Shown: positions 9,121-17,011 of the stretch, one piece after another
How the letters are laid out: every line of letters starts with the position of its first letter
How positions within the stretch are numbered: position 1 is the stretch's first letter
DNA from: Winogradskyella forsetii
GTDB lineage: Bacteria; Bacteroidota; Bacteroidia; Flavobacteriales; Flavobacteriaceae
Direction of reading: 5' to 3'
NCBI RefSeq assembly: GCF_013394595.1
Contig: NZ_CP053348.1
Coordinates: forward strand, 868,001 to 932,000
DNA: 64,000 nt
Made by a program: the position numbers and the translations under genes
The notes under the pieces: generated by a model
Seen by the model: only the letters and a program-made list of their open reading frames with translations
What the model was told of the DNA's origin: nothing
The model's database searches: none

Positions 9121-9678
9121 ATGAAAAACACCCTATTTGCGGTATTAATTTGCGTTTTTTTAATAACAAGTTGTGCAAAAGATAATCCACCAGACCCGTT
9201 TGCAATTGGAAAAAACCATGTTGGATTATTAACCGATTCCACACAAGTAAAAGAATTGGATGCCATTTTTAGTAATGATTCTGTTGTGCGATATATTGCA
9301 GGAGATGAATTTATCGGTTCTGTAAATACCATTGAGGTTTTTGAAAAAAACGGTAATAAACTTTTGGATTTATCGCCAGAGGAAGCGTTGGATTCGACAT
9401 CGGTAATTTCAAGCGTACGTATCATTGATGAGCGTTATAAAACTGAAAAAGATATTTCAGCCTTAAGTACATTTAAAGATATTAAAGAGGCTTATAAAAT
9501 TTCGAAAGTCGATAATCTGATTAATGTGATCGTGGTTTCTGTTAATGAAATCAATGCGTCTTTTACTATTGATAAAAAAGAGTTGCCAGCCAGTATGCGT
9601 TTTGATATGGATATGGCAATTGATCCGATTCAGATTCCGGAAAAAGCTAAGATTAAATATTTTATGGTACACTGGTAG
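9121..9678 (+). CDS. Conserved hypothetical lipoprotein
   Basis: 185 residues with a type II signal peptide and lipobox at about Cys18 (LITSC). The mature part is alpha/beta without a motif I recognise. It contains VGLLTDSTQVKELDAIF near residue 36 and ends in KAKIKYFMVHW. It begins 19 bp after the YjgR-like gene and is probably co-transcribed with it. The protein should be anchored in the inner or outer membrane. I cannot assign a function. Confidence 0.7.
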   Translation: MKNTLFAVLICVFLITSCAKDNPPDPFAIGKNHVGLLTDSTQVKELDAIFSNDSVVRYIAGDEFIGSVNTIEVFEKNGNKLLDLSPEEALDSTSVISSVRIIDERYKTEKDISALSTFKDIKEAYKISKVDNLINVIVVSVNEINASFTIDKKELPASMRFDMDMAIDPIQIPEKAKIKYFMVHW

Positions 9679-9679
9679 A

Positions 9680-9721
9680 TCAGTGAACAGTATTCAGTAG
9701 CAGTAAGCAGTAAGTAGTAAA
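9680..9721. repeat. Degenerate heptad-periodic spacer (CAGTAAG-like)
   Basis: The spacer between the lipoprotein stop and the cupin gene is built of CAGTATT, CAGTAG, CAGTAAG, CAGTAAG and TAGTAAA units, roughly 7 bp in period. It resembles the perfect array at 16647 and occupies nearly the whole intergenic gap. Confidence 0.65.
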
Positions 9722-9724
9722 GAA

Positions 9725-10099
9725 ATGCAAAAAAAGAAAAAATACAAAATTCAAAATTCGCCCTTTATAGTGCCTACCGATGATGGTAAAATTATCAAAG
9801 AACATTTTGGAAATGCCACTGACGGTAATTCCGAAATAAGTATAGCGCACATGGTAGCTCCTCCTGGATGGTCAGAACCTTTTCAGACGCCAGAATTTGA
9901 AGAATACACATTTATCATCAAAGGTAAAAAGCAGTTTATTATAGAAGGTGAAACCATTATCTTAGAAGCTGGTCAATCCATTAAAGTAGAAAAAAATACC
10001 AAGTTACAATATTCAAATCCCTTCACGGAACCTTGCGAGTATTTAGCAATTTGCCTACCGGCATTTTCAATCGAAGCTGTTAATAGAGAAGACCAATAG
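9725..10099 (+). CDS. Small cupin-domain protein
   Basis: 124 residues forming a single cupin-like barrel. The first cupin motif region is FEEYTFIIKGKKQFIIEGE and the second is FTEPCEYLAICLPAFS. The usual metal-binding G(X)5HXH pattern is not complete: the first motif has no HXH, so metal binding is doubtful. The protein has no signal peptide and should be cytoplasmic. It is followed 1 bp later by an alpha/beta hydrolase gene, so the two are almost certainly co-transcribed. The function is unknown beyond the fold. Confidence 0.75.
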   Translation: MQKKKKYKIQNSPFIVPTDDGKIIKEHFGNATDGNSEISIAHMVAPPGWSEPFQTPEFEEYTFIIKGKKQFIIEGETIILEAGQSIKVEKNTKLQYSNPFTEPCEYLAICLPAFSIEAVNREDQ

Positions 10100-10100
10100 T

Positions 10101-10928
10101 ATGAGTAGTTTTGTGGTTAAATCTATTGGAAGCGCACTTAATGCAACGAGTTTAATTTCGTCAAAATATGCCGCTAAAAAAGCTATAAATTTATTTGCGT
10201 CACCTCGAAAAGGACGTTATAATGATGACCAAAAACGCATCATTGATTCTGCTTTTTTTGAAGACATATGTTATGACAATATGGAGATCGCAACCTATCG
10301 TTGGGTTGGCAAAGGCAAAACTGTTTTACTGGTGCATGGTTGGGAAAGTAATACAGCACGTTGGGAATATATTCTAAACGATTTAAAAGCGCAAAACTAT
10401 AATATAGTCGCTTTAGATGCACCAGCACATGGAAGGTCTGACGGCAAGCAATTTAATGCGGTATTATATTCTGAATTTATAAATGCGGTGGCTAAAAAAT
10501 TTCAGCCAGAGGTTTTAATTGGCCATTCAGTAGGAGGTATGTCAAGTGTATTTTGTATGTATCATTATCAATTACCTTCCGTTAAAAAAATGATTTTACT
10601 TGGTGCTCCTGCCCATTTCACAGGTGTTTTTGACCGTTATAAAAATATGATGGGTTACAACAAAAGGATTTCAAGTGGTTTGGATTCAATTGTATTAAAG
10701 CGTTTTGAAAAACCCGTCTCTTACTTTTCTGCAGCAAATTTTACGGAATCGATTGAGGCCAAAGGTTTAGTTATTCATGATAAGAATGACAAGATTATTC
10801 CTTACGAGGATGGGCAATTAATTGCTAGTCGTTATAAAAATTCTGAATTTATTTCTACTACAGGTTTTGGGCATGGACTAAAGGATGAATCTTTGACGCC
10901 TAAGATTATTCAATTTATAAATGACTAA
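10101..10928 (+). CDS. Alpha/beta-fold hydrolase
   Basis: 275 residues. The nucleophile elbow GHSVGG places Ser143 as nucleophile. The oxyanion segment LLVHGWES lies near residue 77, and LDAPAHGRSDG near 105 is typical of the family. An acid candidate lies in VIHDKNDKIIP near 228 and the catalytic His in TGFGHGLKDE near 262, so the triad appears complete. The substrate cannot be predicted. The start is one base after the cupin stop. No secretion signal is present, so it should be cytoplasmic. Confidence 0.85.
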   Translation: MSSFVVKSIGSALNATSLISSKYAAKKAINLFASPRKGRYNDDQKRIIDSAFFEDICYDNMEIATYRWVGKGKTVLLVHGWESNTARWEYILNDLKAQNYNIVALDAPAHGRSDGKQFNAVLYSEFINAVAKKFQPEVLIGHSVGGMSSVFCMYHYQLPSVKKMILLGAPAHFTGVFDRYKNMMGYNKRISSGLDSIVLKRFEKPVSYFSAANFTESIEAKGLVIHDKNDKIIPYEDGQLIASRYKNSEFISTTGFGHGLKDESLTPKIIQFIND

Positions 10929-10937
10929 TCTTTATCA

Positions 10938-10945
10938 TATCTTTG
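10938..10945 (+). promoter_or_regulatory. Bacteroidota -7 promoter box for rluF
   Basis: TATCTTTG matches the TAnnTTTG -7 element and ends 4 bp before the ATG at 10950. The transcript would therefore be leaderless or nearly so. No good TTG -33 element is seen at the right distance. Confidence 0.6.
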
Positions 10946-10949
10946 CAAC

Positions 10950-11717
10950 ATGTCAGAAAACCTAACACGTCTCAATAAATACCTCAGTGAAGCTGGGTAT
11001 TGCTCGCGTAGAGCAGCCGACCGTTTAATCGATGCTGGCAGAGTGACCATTAACGATGTGGTACCAGAAATGGGAACCAAAGTAGCATCGGAAGATGTAG
11101 TAAAAGTTGATGGTGAAATTATTGGCGAACGTAAACAAGACTTTGTCTATTTAGCGTTTAATAAACCGGTTGGCATTGTTTGCACCACAGATACACGTGT
11201 TGAAAAGGATAATATTATAGATTACATTAATTACCCAAAGCGTATTTTCCCAATAGGCAGATTAGATAAGCCAAGTGAAGGATTGATATTGATGACGGAC
11301 GATGGTGATATTGTCAATAAAATTTTGCGCGCGAGCAATAATCACGAAAAAGAATACATTGTAACGGTTGACCAGCCGATTTCGCAAACCTTTGTTGAAC
11401 GTATGGCTGGTGGAATTTATCTCGAAGACTTAGGGAAGCGCACCAAAAAATGTGTGGTTAAAAAGATTGACAAATTCACATTTAGTATTATTCTTACACA
11501 AGGCTTAAATAGGCAAATTCGAAGAATGTGCGACTATCTCAATTACGAGGTTCAGACTCTAAAACGTGTTCGCATTATGAATATTAAACTCGATATGCCA
11601 TTAGGAACCTATAGGGAATTAACAAAAGAAGAGTTTAAAACCTTAACAAAATTGATCAGTGAGTCTACAAAAACTTACGATCCAGATCATCTTAACCCTA
11701 GAAAAAGTAGACGTTAA
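10950..11717 (+). CDS. rluF: 23S rRNA pseudouridine synthase, RluF-like
   Basis: 255 residues. An N-terminal S4 RNA-binding domain (LNKYLSEAGYCSRRAADRLI) covers about 7-60. The catalytic domain of the RsuA/RluB/E/F family follows, with the motif GRLDKPSEGL at 103-112 and Asp106 as catalytic residue. The RNRQ/LNRQIRRMCDYL segment near 187 is typical of RluF-like enzymes, which modify U2604 of 23S rRNA. Assignment to RluF rather than RluB or RsuA rests on overall likeness and is less certain. The C-terminus is basic (NPRKSRR). Confidence 0.82.
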   Translation: MSENLTRLNKYLSEAGYCSRRAADRLIDAGRVTINDVVPEMGTKVASEDVVKVDGEIIGERKQDFVYLAFNKPVGIVCTTDTRVEKDNIIDYINYPKRIFPIGRLDKPSEGLILMTDDGDIVNKILRASNNHEKEYIVTVDQPISQTFVERMAGGIYLEDLGKRTKKCVVKKIDKFTFSIILTQGLNRQIRRMCDYLNYEVQTLKRVRIMNIKLDMPLGTYRELTKEEFKTLTKLISESTKTYDPDHLNPRKSRR

Positions 11718-11744
11718 TTAAAAATCCATACCACATCAGAAAAC

Positions 11745-12167
11745 ATGTCTCAATTATCACCTTTCCATTTGGCTATTCCTGTTAATAATCTTTCAGAATG
11801 CAGAAATTTCTACACTAATATTTTAAATTTAGAAGAAGGACGAAGTAGCGACCATTGGGTAGATTATAATTTCTTTGGTCATCAGTTGGTTATTCATTAT
11901 AAAGAAAAGATAGAAGAAGATTCACATTCCAATCCTGTTGATGGTAAAGATGTGCCGGTTCCACATTTTGGAGTCGTTTTAGACTGGAACACATTTTGGG
12001 ATTTTACTGAATTACTGAAGTTGAAAGACATCAAATTTATTATTGAGCCTTATATAAGATTTGAAGGTAAAGTTGGAGAACAAGCCACCATGTTTTTTAA
12101 AGATCCATCTGGCAATGCATTGGAGTTTAAGGCATTTAAGGATTTAGGTCAGTTATTTGCTAAGTAA
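11745..12167 (+). CDS. VOC-family (glyoxalase/bleomycin-resistance fold) protein
   Basis: 140 residues with the paired beta-alpha-beta-beta-beta units of the vicinal oxygen chelate fold. It starts [17 protein letters not shown] and ends with [17 protein letters not shown], in which the Glu is the usual metal ligand. His residues at the start of each half ([13 protein letters not shown]) fit metal binding. VOC proteins include lyases, dioxygenases and isomerases, so the reaction is not predictable. Its 3' end overlaps the convergent membrane-protein gene by 19 bp. Confidence 0.82.
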   Translation: MSQLSPFHLAIPVNNLSECRNFYTNILNLEEGRSSDHWVDYNFFGHQLVIHYKEKIEEDSHSNPVDGKDVPVPHFGVVLDWNTFWDFTELLKLKDIKFIIEPYIRFEGKVGEQATMFFKDPSGNALEFKAFKDLGQLFAK

Positions 12168-12880
12168 TTTCTGTTTCGTTTAGAAAGTTGAAAAGGCAAA
12201 TAAATCAGTAAAAACAAAGGAATAATTAGCAACTGTACAATAAATAGATAATAAGGCCATTCTCCAAAATAATCTAACAAAGAGGCTGATTTTGGTTTTT
12301 CATTTAAGTAGAAATAATTCGCATGGAGCAGGTTATTTATTCCGATCATCATAACTACATAAAGTTGAAGTGCGAAAAAAGATTTAAAAACACTTTTCAA
12401 CGTCGGTCTCATTTTGAAAACACATATGAAGTAGAAGATAATCGCGAGCAATCCTAAATGGACCACCCAATATCGAAAGTAATCAAAACTGGGAAACCCG
12501 TCGGTTATATCTGGTGTTATTACAGCTTGTAGTGTGCCACCAATGATCCAAAATATCAAAATCTCGAACATCCAATACTTACGATAATACGTAAAAATCG
12601 GAATTAACAATGCCATTAGGCTACAAAGATAAAGCGGTAGATCGGTATTGAAATTATAATTATCGAAAAGCATGCGCCAAGCATGAAAGGCAATAAGCGT
12701 TGCAGAAACGAACCATGCCAAATAATGAACCGCGCGCTGTTTTTGAAGTAAATTGAAATTTTTGTTAGAATATTTTATTAATAAAACAGTAAAGCTAGCA
12801 GCAAAAAGAATAGGAAATATATGTTGAAAACTACCTATTGTAACTTTTAATAGTACAATAAATAAGGATCCCAAATCCAT
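12149..12880 (-). CDS. YwaF/TIGR02206-like integral membrane protein
   Basis: 243 residues with about seven hydrophobic segments and little else, for example [17 protein letters not shown] and [19 protein letters not shown]. The pattern of conserved aromatic and polar residues inside helices ([26 protein letters not shown]) resembles the YwaF/TIGR02206 membrane-protein family, whose function is unknown. It starts 5 bp after the folD stop on the same strand and is probably co-transcribed with it. Its stop lies inside the 3' end of the convergent VOC gene. Confidence 0.7.
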   Translation of the reverse strand: MDLGSLFIVLLKVTIGSFQHIFPILFAASFTVLLIKYSNKNFNLLQKQRAVHYLAWFVSATLIAFHAWRMLFDNYNFNTDLPLYLCSLMALLIPIFTYYRKYWMFEILIFWIIGGTLQAVITPDITDGFPSFDYFRYWVVHLGLLAIIFYFICVFKMRPTLKSVFKSFFALQLYVVMMIGINNLLHANYFYLNEKPKSASLLDYFGEWPYYLFIVQLLIIPLFLLIYLPFQLSKRNRNYLANN

Positions 12881-12885
12881 ATAAA

Positions 12886-13773
12886 TTATGACCGATTATG
12901 CTTTCTGTGTTGCTCTCTAGCCAATAAGGTGTTTTTCAACAACATGGCAATTGTCATCGGTCCTACGCCACCTGGAACTGGTGTAATGTAACTCGCTTTT
13001 TTGCTTACTTTTTCAAAATCAACATCGCCAGTAATATAATATCCCTTTTGAGAATCATCTGGAACTCTTGTAATTCCGACATCAATAATCACAACGTCAT
13101 CCTTTACCATTTCAGCTTTTAAAAATTTAGGGATTCCCAATGCCGAAATAATAATATCTGCCTGTGAGGTAATCTGAGTGATGTTTTTAGTGTGGCTATG
13201 TGTTAAAGTTACAGTTGAATTCCCGGGAAAACCTTTACGTCCCATTAAAATACTCATAGGACGGCCAACTATGTGCGAACGACCAATAACAACGGTATGT
13301 TTACCTTTGGTTTCTACGCCATAACGATCTAGCAATTCTAAAATTCCAAATGGTGTTGCTGGTATAAAAGTGGACATATCCAAAGCCATTTTTCCAAAGT
13401 TCATCGGGTGAAATCCATCCACATCTTTATTGGGATCTACAGCCATCAATACTTTTTGGGTGTTAATTTGAGGAGGCAATGGTAATTGAATGATAAAACC
13501 ATCAATAGCATCATTATTATTTAGCTCATCAATCTTGTCCAATAGCTCAATTTCGCTTGTGGTATTCGATAATCGCACCATTGTAGATTCAAAACCAACA
13601 CGTTCGCAAGCTCTTACTTTGCTGCCGACATAGGTTAAACTTGCGCCATCATTACCAACTATTACAGCTGCTAAATGCGGTACTTTTTCATCATTCGCTT
13701 TCATCTTATCGACTTCGGCTTTGATTTCGTTTTTTATGTCGTTGCTTACTTTTTTCCCGTCAAGAATGGTCAT
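12886..13773 (-). CDS. folD: Bifunctional methylenetetrahydrofolate dehydrogenase / cyclohydrolase
   Basis: 295 residues, normal for FolD. Catalytic Tyr48 and Lys52 lie in the YVGSK stretch of the N-terminal domain. DGFIIQLPLPPQI near 97-109, VVIGRSHIVGRPM near 160-172, and the C-terminal TPVPGGVGPMTIAML are family signatures. FolD interconverts 5,10-methylene-, methenyl- and 10-formyl-tetrahydrofolate with NADP. It is cytosolic and supplies one-carbon units for purines and formyl-Met-tRNA. The start ATG at 13773 is followed upstream by a repeat element. Confidence 0.96.
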   Translation of the reverse strand: MTILDGKKVSNDIKNEIKAEVDKMKANDEKVPHLAAVIVGNDGASLTYVGSKVRACERVGFESTMVRLSNTTSEIELLDKIDELNNNDAIDGFIIQLPLPPQINTQKVLMAVDPNKDVDGFHPMNFGKMALDMSTFIPATPFGILELLDRYGVETKGKHTVVIGRSHIVGRPMSILMGRKGFPGNSTVTLTHSHTKNITQITSQADIIISALGIPKFLKAEMVKDDVVIIDVGITRVPDDSQKGYYITGDVDFEKVSKKASYITPVPGGVGPMTIAMLLKNTLLAREQHRKHNRS

Positions 13774-13781
13774 GCTATTTA

Positions 13782-13809
13782 AGTTTTCAGTCGCAGTCGC
13801 AGTTTTCAG
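13782..13809. repeat. Inverted-repeat copy A flanking the four-helix-bundle gene
   Basis: Contains CAGTCGCAGTCGCAGTTTTC. Read on the opposite strand, the segment 14317-14344 matches it over about 28 bp with two mismatches (core 13788-13809 versus 14317-14338, 21 of 22 identical). The pair lies on either side of the four-helix-bundle gene, in inverted orientation. Confidence 0.8.
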
Positions 13810-13851
13810 TCGCTTAATCTTGCTTTTTATTTTTAAGTCGCAGTCTCTATC

Positions 13852-13867
13852 GATAACTATCGTTATC
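13852..13867. repeat. Short palindrome GATAAC-TATC-GTTATC
   Basis: A 6-bp inverted repeat with a 4-nt loop, just downstream of the four-helix-bundle stop. It could form a small hairpin but has no T-run typical of a terminator. Confidence 0.4.
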
Positions 13868-13908
13868 AGTTACTTACTGTTGAGAATTAAACTTATTTTC
13901 AAAACAAT

Positions 13909-14280
13909 TTACCCTTCTTTTACTCCGAATTTACCTGGGTTATTAATCATGTAATTTATTAATTTACCTATTTCAATTCCTTGATTTGATAAATTATTAT
14001 GTTGTTCAATTGTTAGATAGTCACAATTCAGCGCAAAATCTAACCACGTATTGGTTTCCGAATTTTCGCCATCAGCATCAGTCAATTTACTAATAAAATG
14101 TTTAGGATATCTCCTTTTCCTATATGCTTCAGCAATATTAGCATTAACCGAACGAGAACTTCTTCTAATTTGATCTGTTAAAGAATAAGTTTCTTCTTTT
14201 GGAAATGTCTTTGAAATTTCAAAAATTAACATTGCTAAATCAAATGCTTTTTGATAAGCCAGTAATTTCTTAAAATCCAT
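13909..14280 (-). CDS. Four-helix-bundle protein (23S rRNA intervening-sequence / S23 family)
   Basis: 123 residues. The N-terminus MDFKKLLAYQKAFDLAMLIF, the motif SLTDQIRRSSRSVNANIAEA and the later KLTDADGENSETNTWLDFAL are typical of the TIGR02436 four-helix-bundle family. This family was first seen encoded in 23S rRNA intervening sequences and is related in fold to Avd of diversity-generating retroelements. Members form basic oligomers that may bind nucleic acid; the biological role is not established. No 23S rRNA or reverse transcriptase is nearby. The gene sits alone between folD and ffh, bracketed by inverted repeats at 13782-13809 and 14317-14344, which suggests acquisition as a unit. 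Confidence 0.85.
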   Translation of the reverse strand: MDFKKLLAYQKAFDLAMLIFEISKTFPKEETYSLTDQIRRSSRSVNANIAEAYRKRRYPKHFISKLTDADGENSETNTWLDFALNCDYLTIEQHNNLSNQGIEIGKLINYMINNPGKFGVKEG

Positions 14281-14316
14281 AAATCTTATTTTTTACTATC
14301 TCCTCAATGGATACAT

Positions 14317-14346
14317 CTGAAAACTGTGACTGCGACTGTAAACTAA
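14317..14346. repeat. Inverted-repeat copy B flanking the four-helix-bundle gene
   Basis: Carries CTGAAAACTGTGACTGCGAC followed by TGTAAACTAA. It is the inverted partner of 13782-13809. A further direct, diverged copy lies at 15964-15997: same CTGAAAAC start, same GACTGTAAACTAA end, different middle. Confidence 0.8.
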
Positions 14347-14358
14347 TTACCGCAAACT

Positions 14359-15690
14359 TTATTTAGGCATATTCTGCATCATCTGCATCATACGTTTTCC
14401 GCCTCCGCCTTGCATCATTTTCATCATTTTACTCATTTGTGTAAACTGCTTCAAAAGTTGATTCACTTCTTGAACCGAAGTTCCTGAACCTTTTCCTATG
14501 CGCTTTTTACGACTAGAATTTATTACCGATGGATTAGAGCGTTCTTCTGGTGTCATGGAATGAATAATAGCTTCGATGCCTTTAAAAGCATCATCATCTA
14601 TATCAATATCTTTCATCATTTTTCCCGCGCCAGGAATCATACCAACAAGATCCTTCATGTTACCCATTTTCTTGATTTGTTGAATCTGTTTTAAGAAATC
14701 ATCAAACCCAAATTGGTTTTTGGCTATTTTCTTTTGAAGTTTACGTGCTTCCTCTTCATCAAACTGCTCTTGTGCACGTTCAACTAAAGAAACCACATCT
14801 CCCATTCCAAGAATACGATCTGCCATACGTGATGGATAGAAGACATCAATCGCTTCCATCTTCTCACCAGTTCCAATAAATTTTATAGGTTTATTAACTA
14901 CAGACTTAATGGAAATTGCTGCTCCACCTCGTGTATCACCATCTAATTTCGTTAGGATGACACCATCAAAATTTAAAATATCATTAAAGGCCTTCGCCGT
15001 ATTTACCGCATCTTGACCAGTCATAGAATCGACCACAAACAATGTTTCTTGTGGCTGAATGGCCTTATGAATGTTGGAGATTTCAGTCATCATCGCTTCA
15101 TCTACGGCCAAACGACCAGCGGTATCAATGATTACTACATTATGACCATTGGCTTTTGCATGGGCAATACCAGCTTGCGAAATCGCAACAGGATCATTGT
15201 TTCCTCTATAACTAAAAACCTCAATTCCTATTTGATCACCTACAACATGCAATTGATCTATTGCAGCAGGACGATAGACATCACAGGCCACCAATAAAGG
15301 TTTCTTCGTTTTTTTGTTTTTTAAATAATTGGCCAGTTTACCAGAAAAGGTAGTTTTACCAGAACCTTGTAAACCAGACATTAAAATGACACTCGGATTG
15401 CCAGAAAGATTAAGACCTTCGGCATCACCTCCCATAAGTTCGGTCAATTCGTCTTTAACGAGTTTTACCATTAACTGTCCTGGCTGTAATGAAGTTAATA
15501 CATTTTGACCAAGTGCTTTTTCTTTGACACGAACGGTAAATTCCTTTGCAATTTTAAAGTTCACATCGGCATCTAAAAGCGCACGTCTCACTTCTTTTAA
15601 AGTTTCAGCAACATTCACTTCCGTAATGCTACCATGACCTTTTAATACGTGTAACGCTTTATCTAACTTATCACTTAAATTATTGAACAT
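14359..15690 (-). CDS. ffh: Signal recognition particle protein Ffh (SRP54)
   Basis: 443 residues, standard length. The N-domain helices are followed by the G-domain with G1 (GLQGSGKTT, 106-114), DTAGR (G3) and TKLDGD (G4). The C-terminal M-domain is rich in Met and ends MMKMMQGGGGKRMMQMMQNM, which binds signal sequences and SRP RNA. Ffh with FtsY delivers nascent membrane proteins to the Sec translocon. The GTPase core is complete. The 5' leader on the minus strand passes through a small heptad-periodic repeat (about 15700-15735). Confidence 0.97.
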   Translation of the reverse strand: MFNNLSDKLDKALHVLKGHGSITEVNVAETLKEVRRALLDADVNFKIAKEFTVRVKEKALGQNVLTSLQPGQLMVKLVKDELTELMGGDAEGLNLSGNPSVILMSGLQGSGKTTFSGKLANYLKNKKTKKPLLVACDVYRPAAIDQLHVVGDQIGIEVFSYRGNNDPVAISQAGIAHAKANGHNVVIIDTAGRLAVDEAMMTEISNIHKAIQPQETLFVVDSMTGQDAVNTAKAFNDILNFDGVILTKLDGDTRGGAAISIKSVVNKPIKFIGTGEKMEAIDVFYPSRMADRILGMGDVVSLVERAQEQFDEEEARKLQKKIAKNQFGFDDFLKQIQQIKKMGNMKDLVGMIPGAGKMMKDIDIDDDAFKGIEAIIHSMTPEERSNPSVINSSRKKRIGKGSGTSVQEVNQLLKQFTQMSKMMKMMQGGGGKRMMQMMQNMPK

Positions 15691-15699
15691 ATTTATCGG

Positions 15700-15735
15700 T
15701 ATTCAGTCCTCAGTCTGCACATGGCAGTCTGTGGC
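15700..15735. repeat. Degenerate heptad repeat upstream of ffh
   Basis: Units TCAGTCC, TCAGTCT and GGCAGTCTG occur with roughly 7-bp spacing in the ffh leader. They resemble the CAGT-containing units elsewhere in this zone. Confidence 0.5.
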
Positions 15736-15750
15736 ATTATAATTAAGGTG

Positions 15751-15758
15751 CAAATTTA
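15751..15758 (-). promoter_or_regulatory. Candidate -7 promoter box for ffh
   Basis: On the minus strand this reads TAAATTTG, a match to TAnnTTTG. It lies about 60 bp before the ffh ATG. No clear TTG -33 element is present, so confidence is modest. The rest of the 15691-16003 gap holds repeats, the queE promoter and nothing else I can support. Confidence 0.4.
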
Positions 15759-15963
15759 AGAATTTATGAGGGAATTATGAACGTGTTTATCAAAAGAGTT
15801 GAGAAGAATATTCATAGCTCACTCTCAGTAATTGAAATTTAAATTCGTTAAAATAGTAGTGTAATGTTATAAATGACACGATTTGAAAATACTGCAGAAA
15901 ATCGATTAATTCAATCTAAGAAATATCATAAAAACAAATCTAAATTCGATTTTTACTTTTTTA

Positions 15964-15997
15964 CTGAAAACAGCAATTGGGACTGTAAACTAAATAA
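15964..15997. repeat. Third, diverged copy of the CTGAAAAC...GACTGTAAACTAA element
   Basis: Shares its two ends with 14317-14350 (CTGAAAAC and GACTGTAAACTAA) but differs in the centre. It is in direct orientation relative to that copy and overlaps the queE promoter region. Confidence 0.6.
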
Positions 15998-16006
15998 CTA
16001 TCTTTG
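15977..16006 (+). promoter_or_regulatory. Bacteroidota promoter for queE
   Basis: TTG at 15977-15979, a 19-nt spacer, and TATCTTTG at 15999-16006 match the TTG/TAnnTTTG consensus. Transcription should begin about 5-7 bp downstream, at or next to the ATG at 16013, giving a leaderless mRNA. This decides the start codon. Confidence 0.75.
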
Positions 16007-16012
16007 CAGCTT

Positions 16013-16645
16013 ATGACAAGAAGAGAACGACAAGAATTAATAGATAAGGGACTATTGCTGCCCTTAATGGAGGAATTTTATACCATTCAAGGCGAAGGAT
16101 TTCATAAAGGAACTGCGGCCTATTTTGTGAGAATTGGTGGTTGTGATGTGGGTTGCCATTGGTGTGATGTAAAGGAAAGCTGGTTGGCAGAATTGCATCC
16201 GCCTACGGAAACTGAAAAAATCGTTGAAAATGCTGTAAAATATAGCGATACTATAATTGTTACTGGAGGTGAGCCGTTGACTTGGGATATGGGACCGTTG
16301 ACGGAACAACTGAAGGCAAAAGGTGTACAAACCCATATTGAAACTTCTGGAGCTTATAAGTTAACGGGTCAATGGGATTGGATCTGTCTCTCGCCTAAAA
16401 AAATGAAATTACCAACCGAAGAAGTTTACGAAAAAGCACACGAACTTAAATGCATTGTTTTTAATAAGGATGATTTTAGGTTTGCTGAGGAACAAGCTGC
16501 AAAAGTAAATAAGGATTGTATTTTATATCTTCAGCCCGAATGGAGTAAACGTGATAAAATGATGCCACTAATTGTGGATTATGTTATGGCGAACCCGAAA
16601 TGGAAAGTCTCCTTACAGACACATAAATATTTAAATATACCTTAA
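16013..16645 (+). CDS. queE: 7-carboxy-7-deazaguanine synthase
   Basis: 210 residues from ATG 16013; a TTG at 16004 would extend it by three residues but overlaps the promoter. The radical-SAM cysteines are C44, C48 and C51 in GCDVGCHWC, a CX3CX2C arrangement. PLMEEFYTIQGEGFHKGTAA before it and VTGGEPLTW near 83 are characteristic of QueE. The enzyme converts 6-carboxy-tetrahydropterin to 7-carboxy-7-deazaguanine in queuosine/preQ0 synthesis. The other queuosine genes are not in this window, although folE, which makes the pathway precursor, lies at 36 kb. Confidence 0.94.
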   Translation: MTRRERQELIDKGLLLPLMEEFYTIQGEGFHKGTAAYFVRIGGCDVGCHWCDVKESWLAELHPPTETEKIVENAVKYSDTIIVTGGEPLTWDMGPLTEQLKAKGVQTHIETSGAYKLTGQWDWICLSPKKMKLPTEEVYEKAHELKCIVFNKDDFRFAEEQAAKVNKDCILYLQPEWSKRDKMMPLIVDYVMANPKWKVSLQTHKYLNIP

Positions 16646-16646
16646 T

Positions 16647-16695
16647 TTCAGTATTCAGTATTCAGTATTCAGTATTCAGTATTCAGTATTCAGTA
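16647..16695. repeat. Heptanucleotide tandem array, 7 copies of TTCAGTA
   Basis: Seven exact copies of TTCAGTA start one base after the queE stop codon. The copy number and total length (49 bp) equal those of the AAATTCC array at 4683. Confidence 0.95.
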
Positions 16696-16868
16696 TCCAT
16701 TAGACTTTAGACAATCGCAGTTTAGCAAAAAATTATATTGCGTTATTCTCTTTAGTCTGAATAGCTCCGTGAAGCTTCGTTTCATTTCTTGGAAACTCTG
16801 TTTTATTTTTTCTTTGTGCTTTAGCGACTTAGTTTAAGAAAGGCTTGAATAATCCGTTAAAGTTGTTC

Positions 16869-16912
16869 ACAAAAAAAAGTTTCGATTATAATGAATACAA
16901 TCGAAACTTGAT
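16869..16912 (-). terminator. Rho-independent terminator for the DUF2911 gene
   Basis: A perfect 11-bp inverted repeat (AAGTTTCGATT at 16877-16887, AATCGAAACTT at 16899-16909) is followed on the minus strand by eight T. A weaker T-run follows on the plus strand, so it may work in both directions. Confidence 0.8.
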
Positions 16913-16920
16913 ATTTTTCT

Positions 16921-17011
16921 CACGACTCACGACTCACGACTCACGACTCACGACTCACGACTCACGACTCACGACTCACGACTCACGACTCACGACTCAC
17001 GACTCACGACT
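16921..17011. repeat. Heptanucleotide tandem array, 13 copies of CACGACT
   Basis: Thirteen exact copies of CACGACT span 91 bp. The right end overlaps the DUF2911 gene: the last Ser codon and the TGA stop of that gene lie inside the array. In the AGTCGTG orientation the repeat contains a TGA in every frame within 21 bp, so changes in copy number would not extend the protein much. Confidence 0.97.

Noticed and set aside
13909..14280. The four-helix-bundle gene as Avd of a diversity-generating retroelement.
   Set aside because: No reverse transcriptase, template repeat or variable-repeat target is nearby.
15873..16016. A 47-codon frame before queE whose TGA overlaps the queE ATG (ATGA), suggesting coupling.
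   Set aside because: The queE promoter and a repeat element lie inside it, the composition is AT-driven, and a leaderless queE transcript explains the start better.
16647..17011. The short-unit arrays considered as a CRISPR array.
   Set aside because: Units are 7 bp and head-to-tail with no unique spacers, and no cas genes are nearby.
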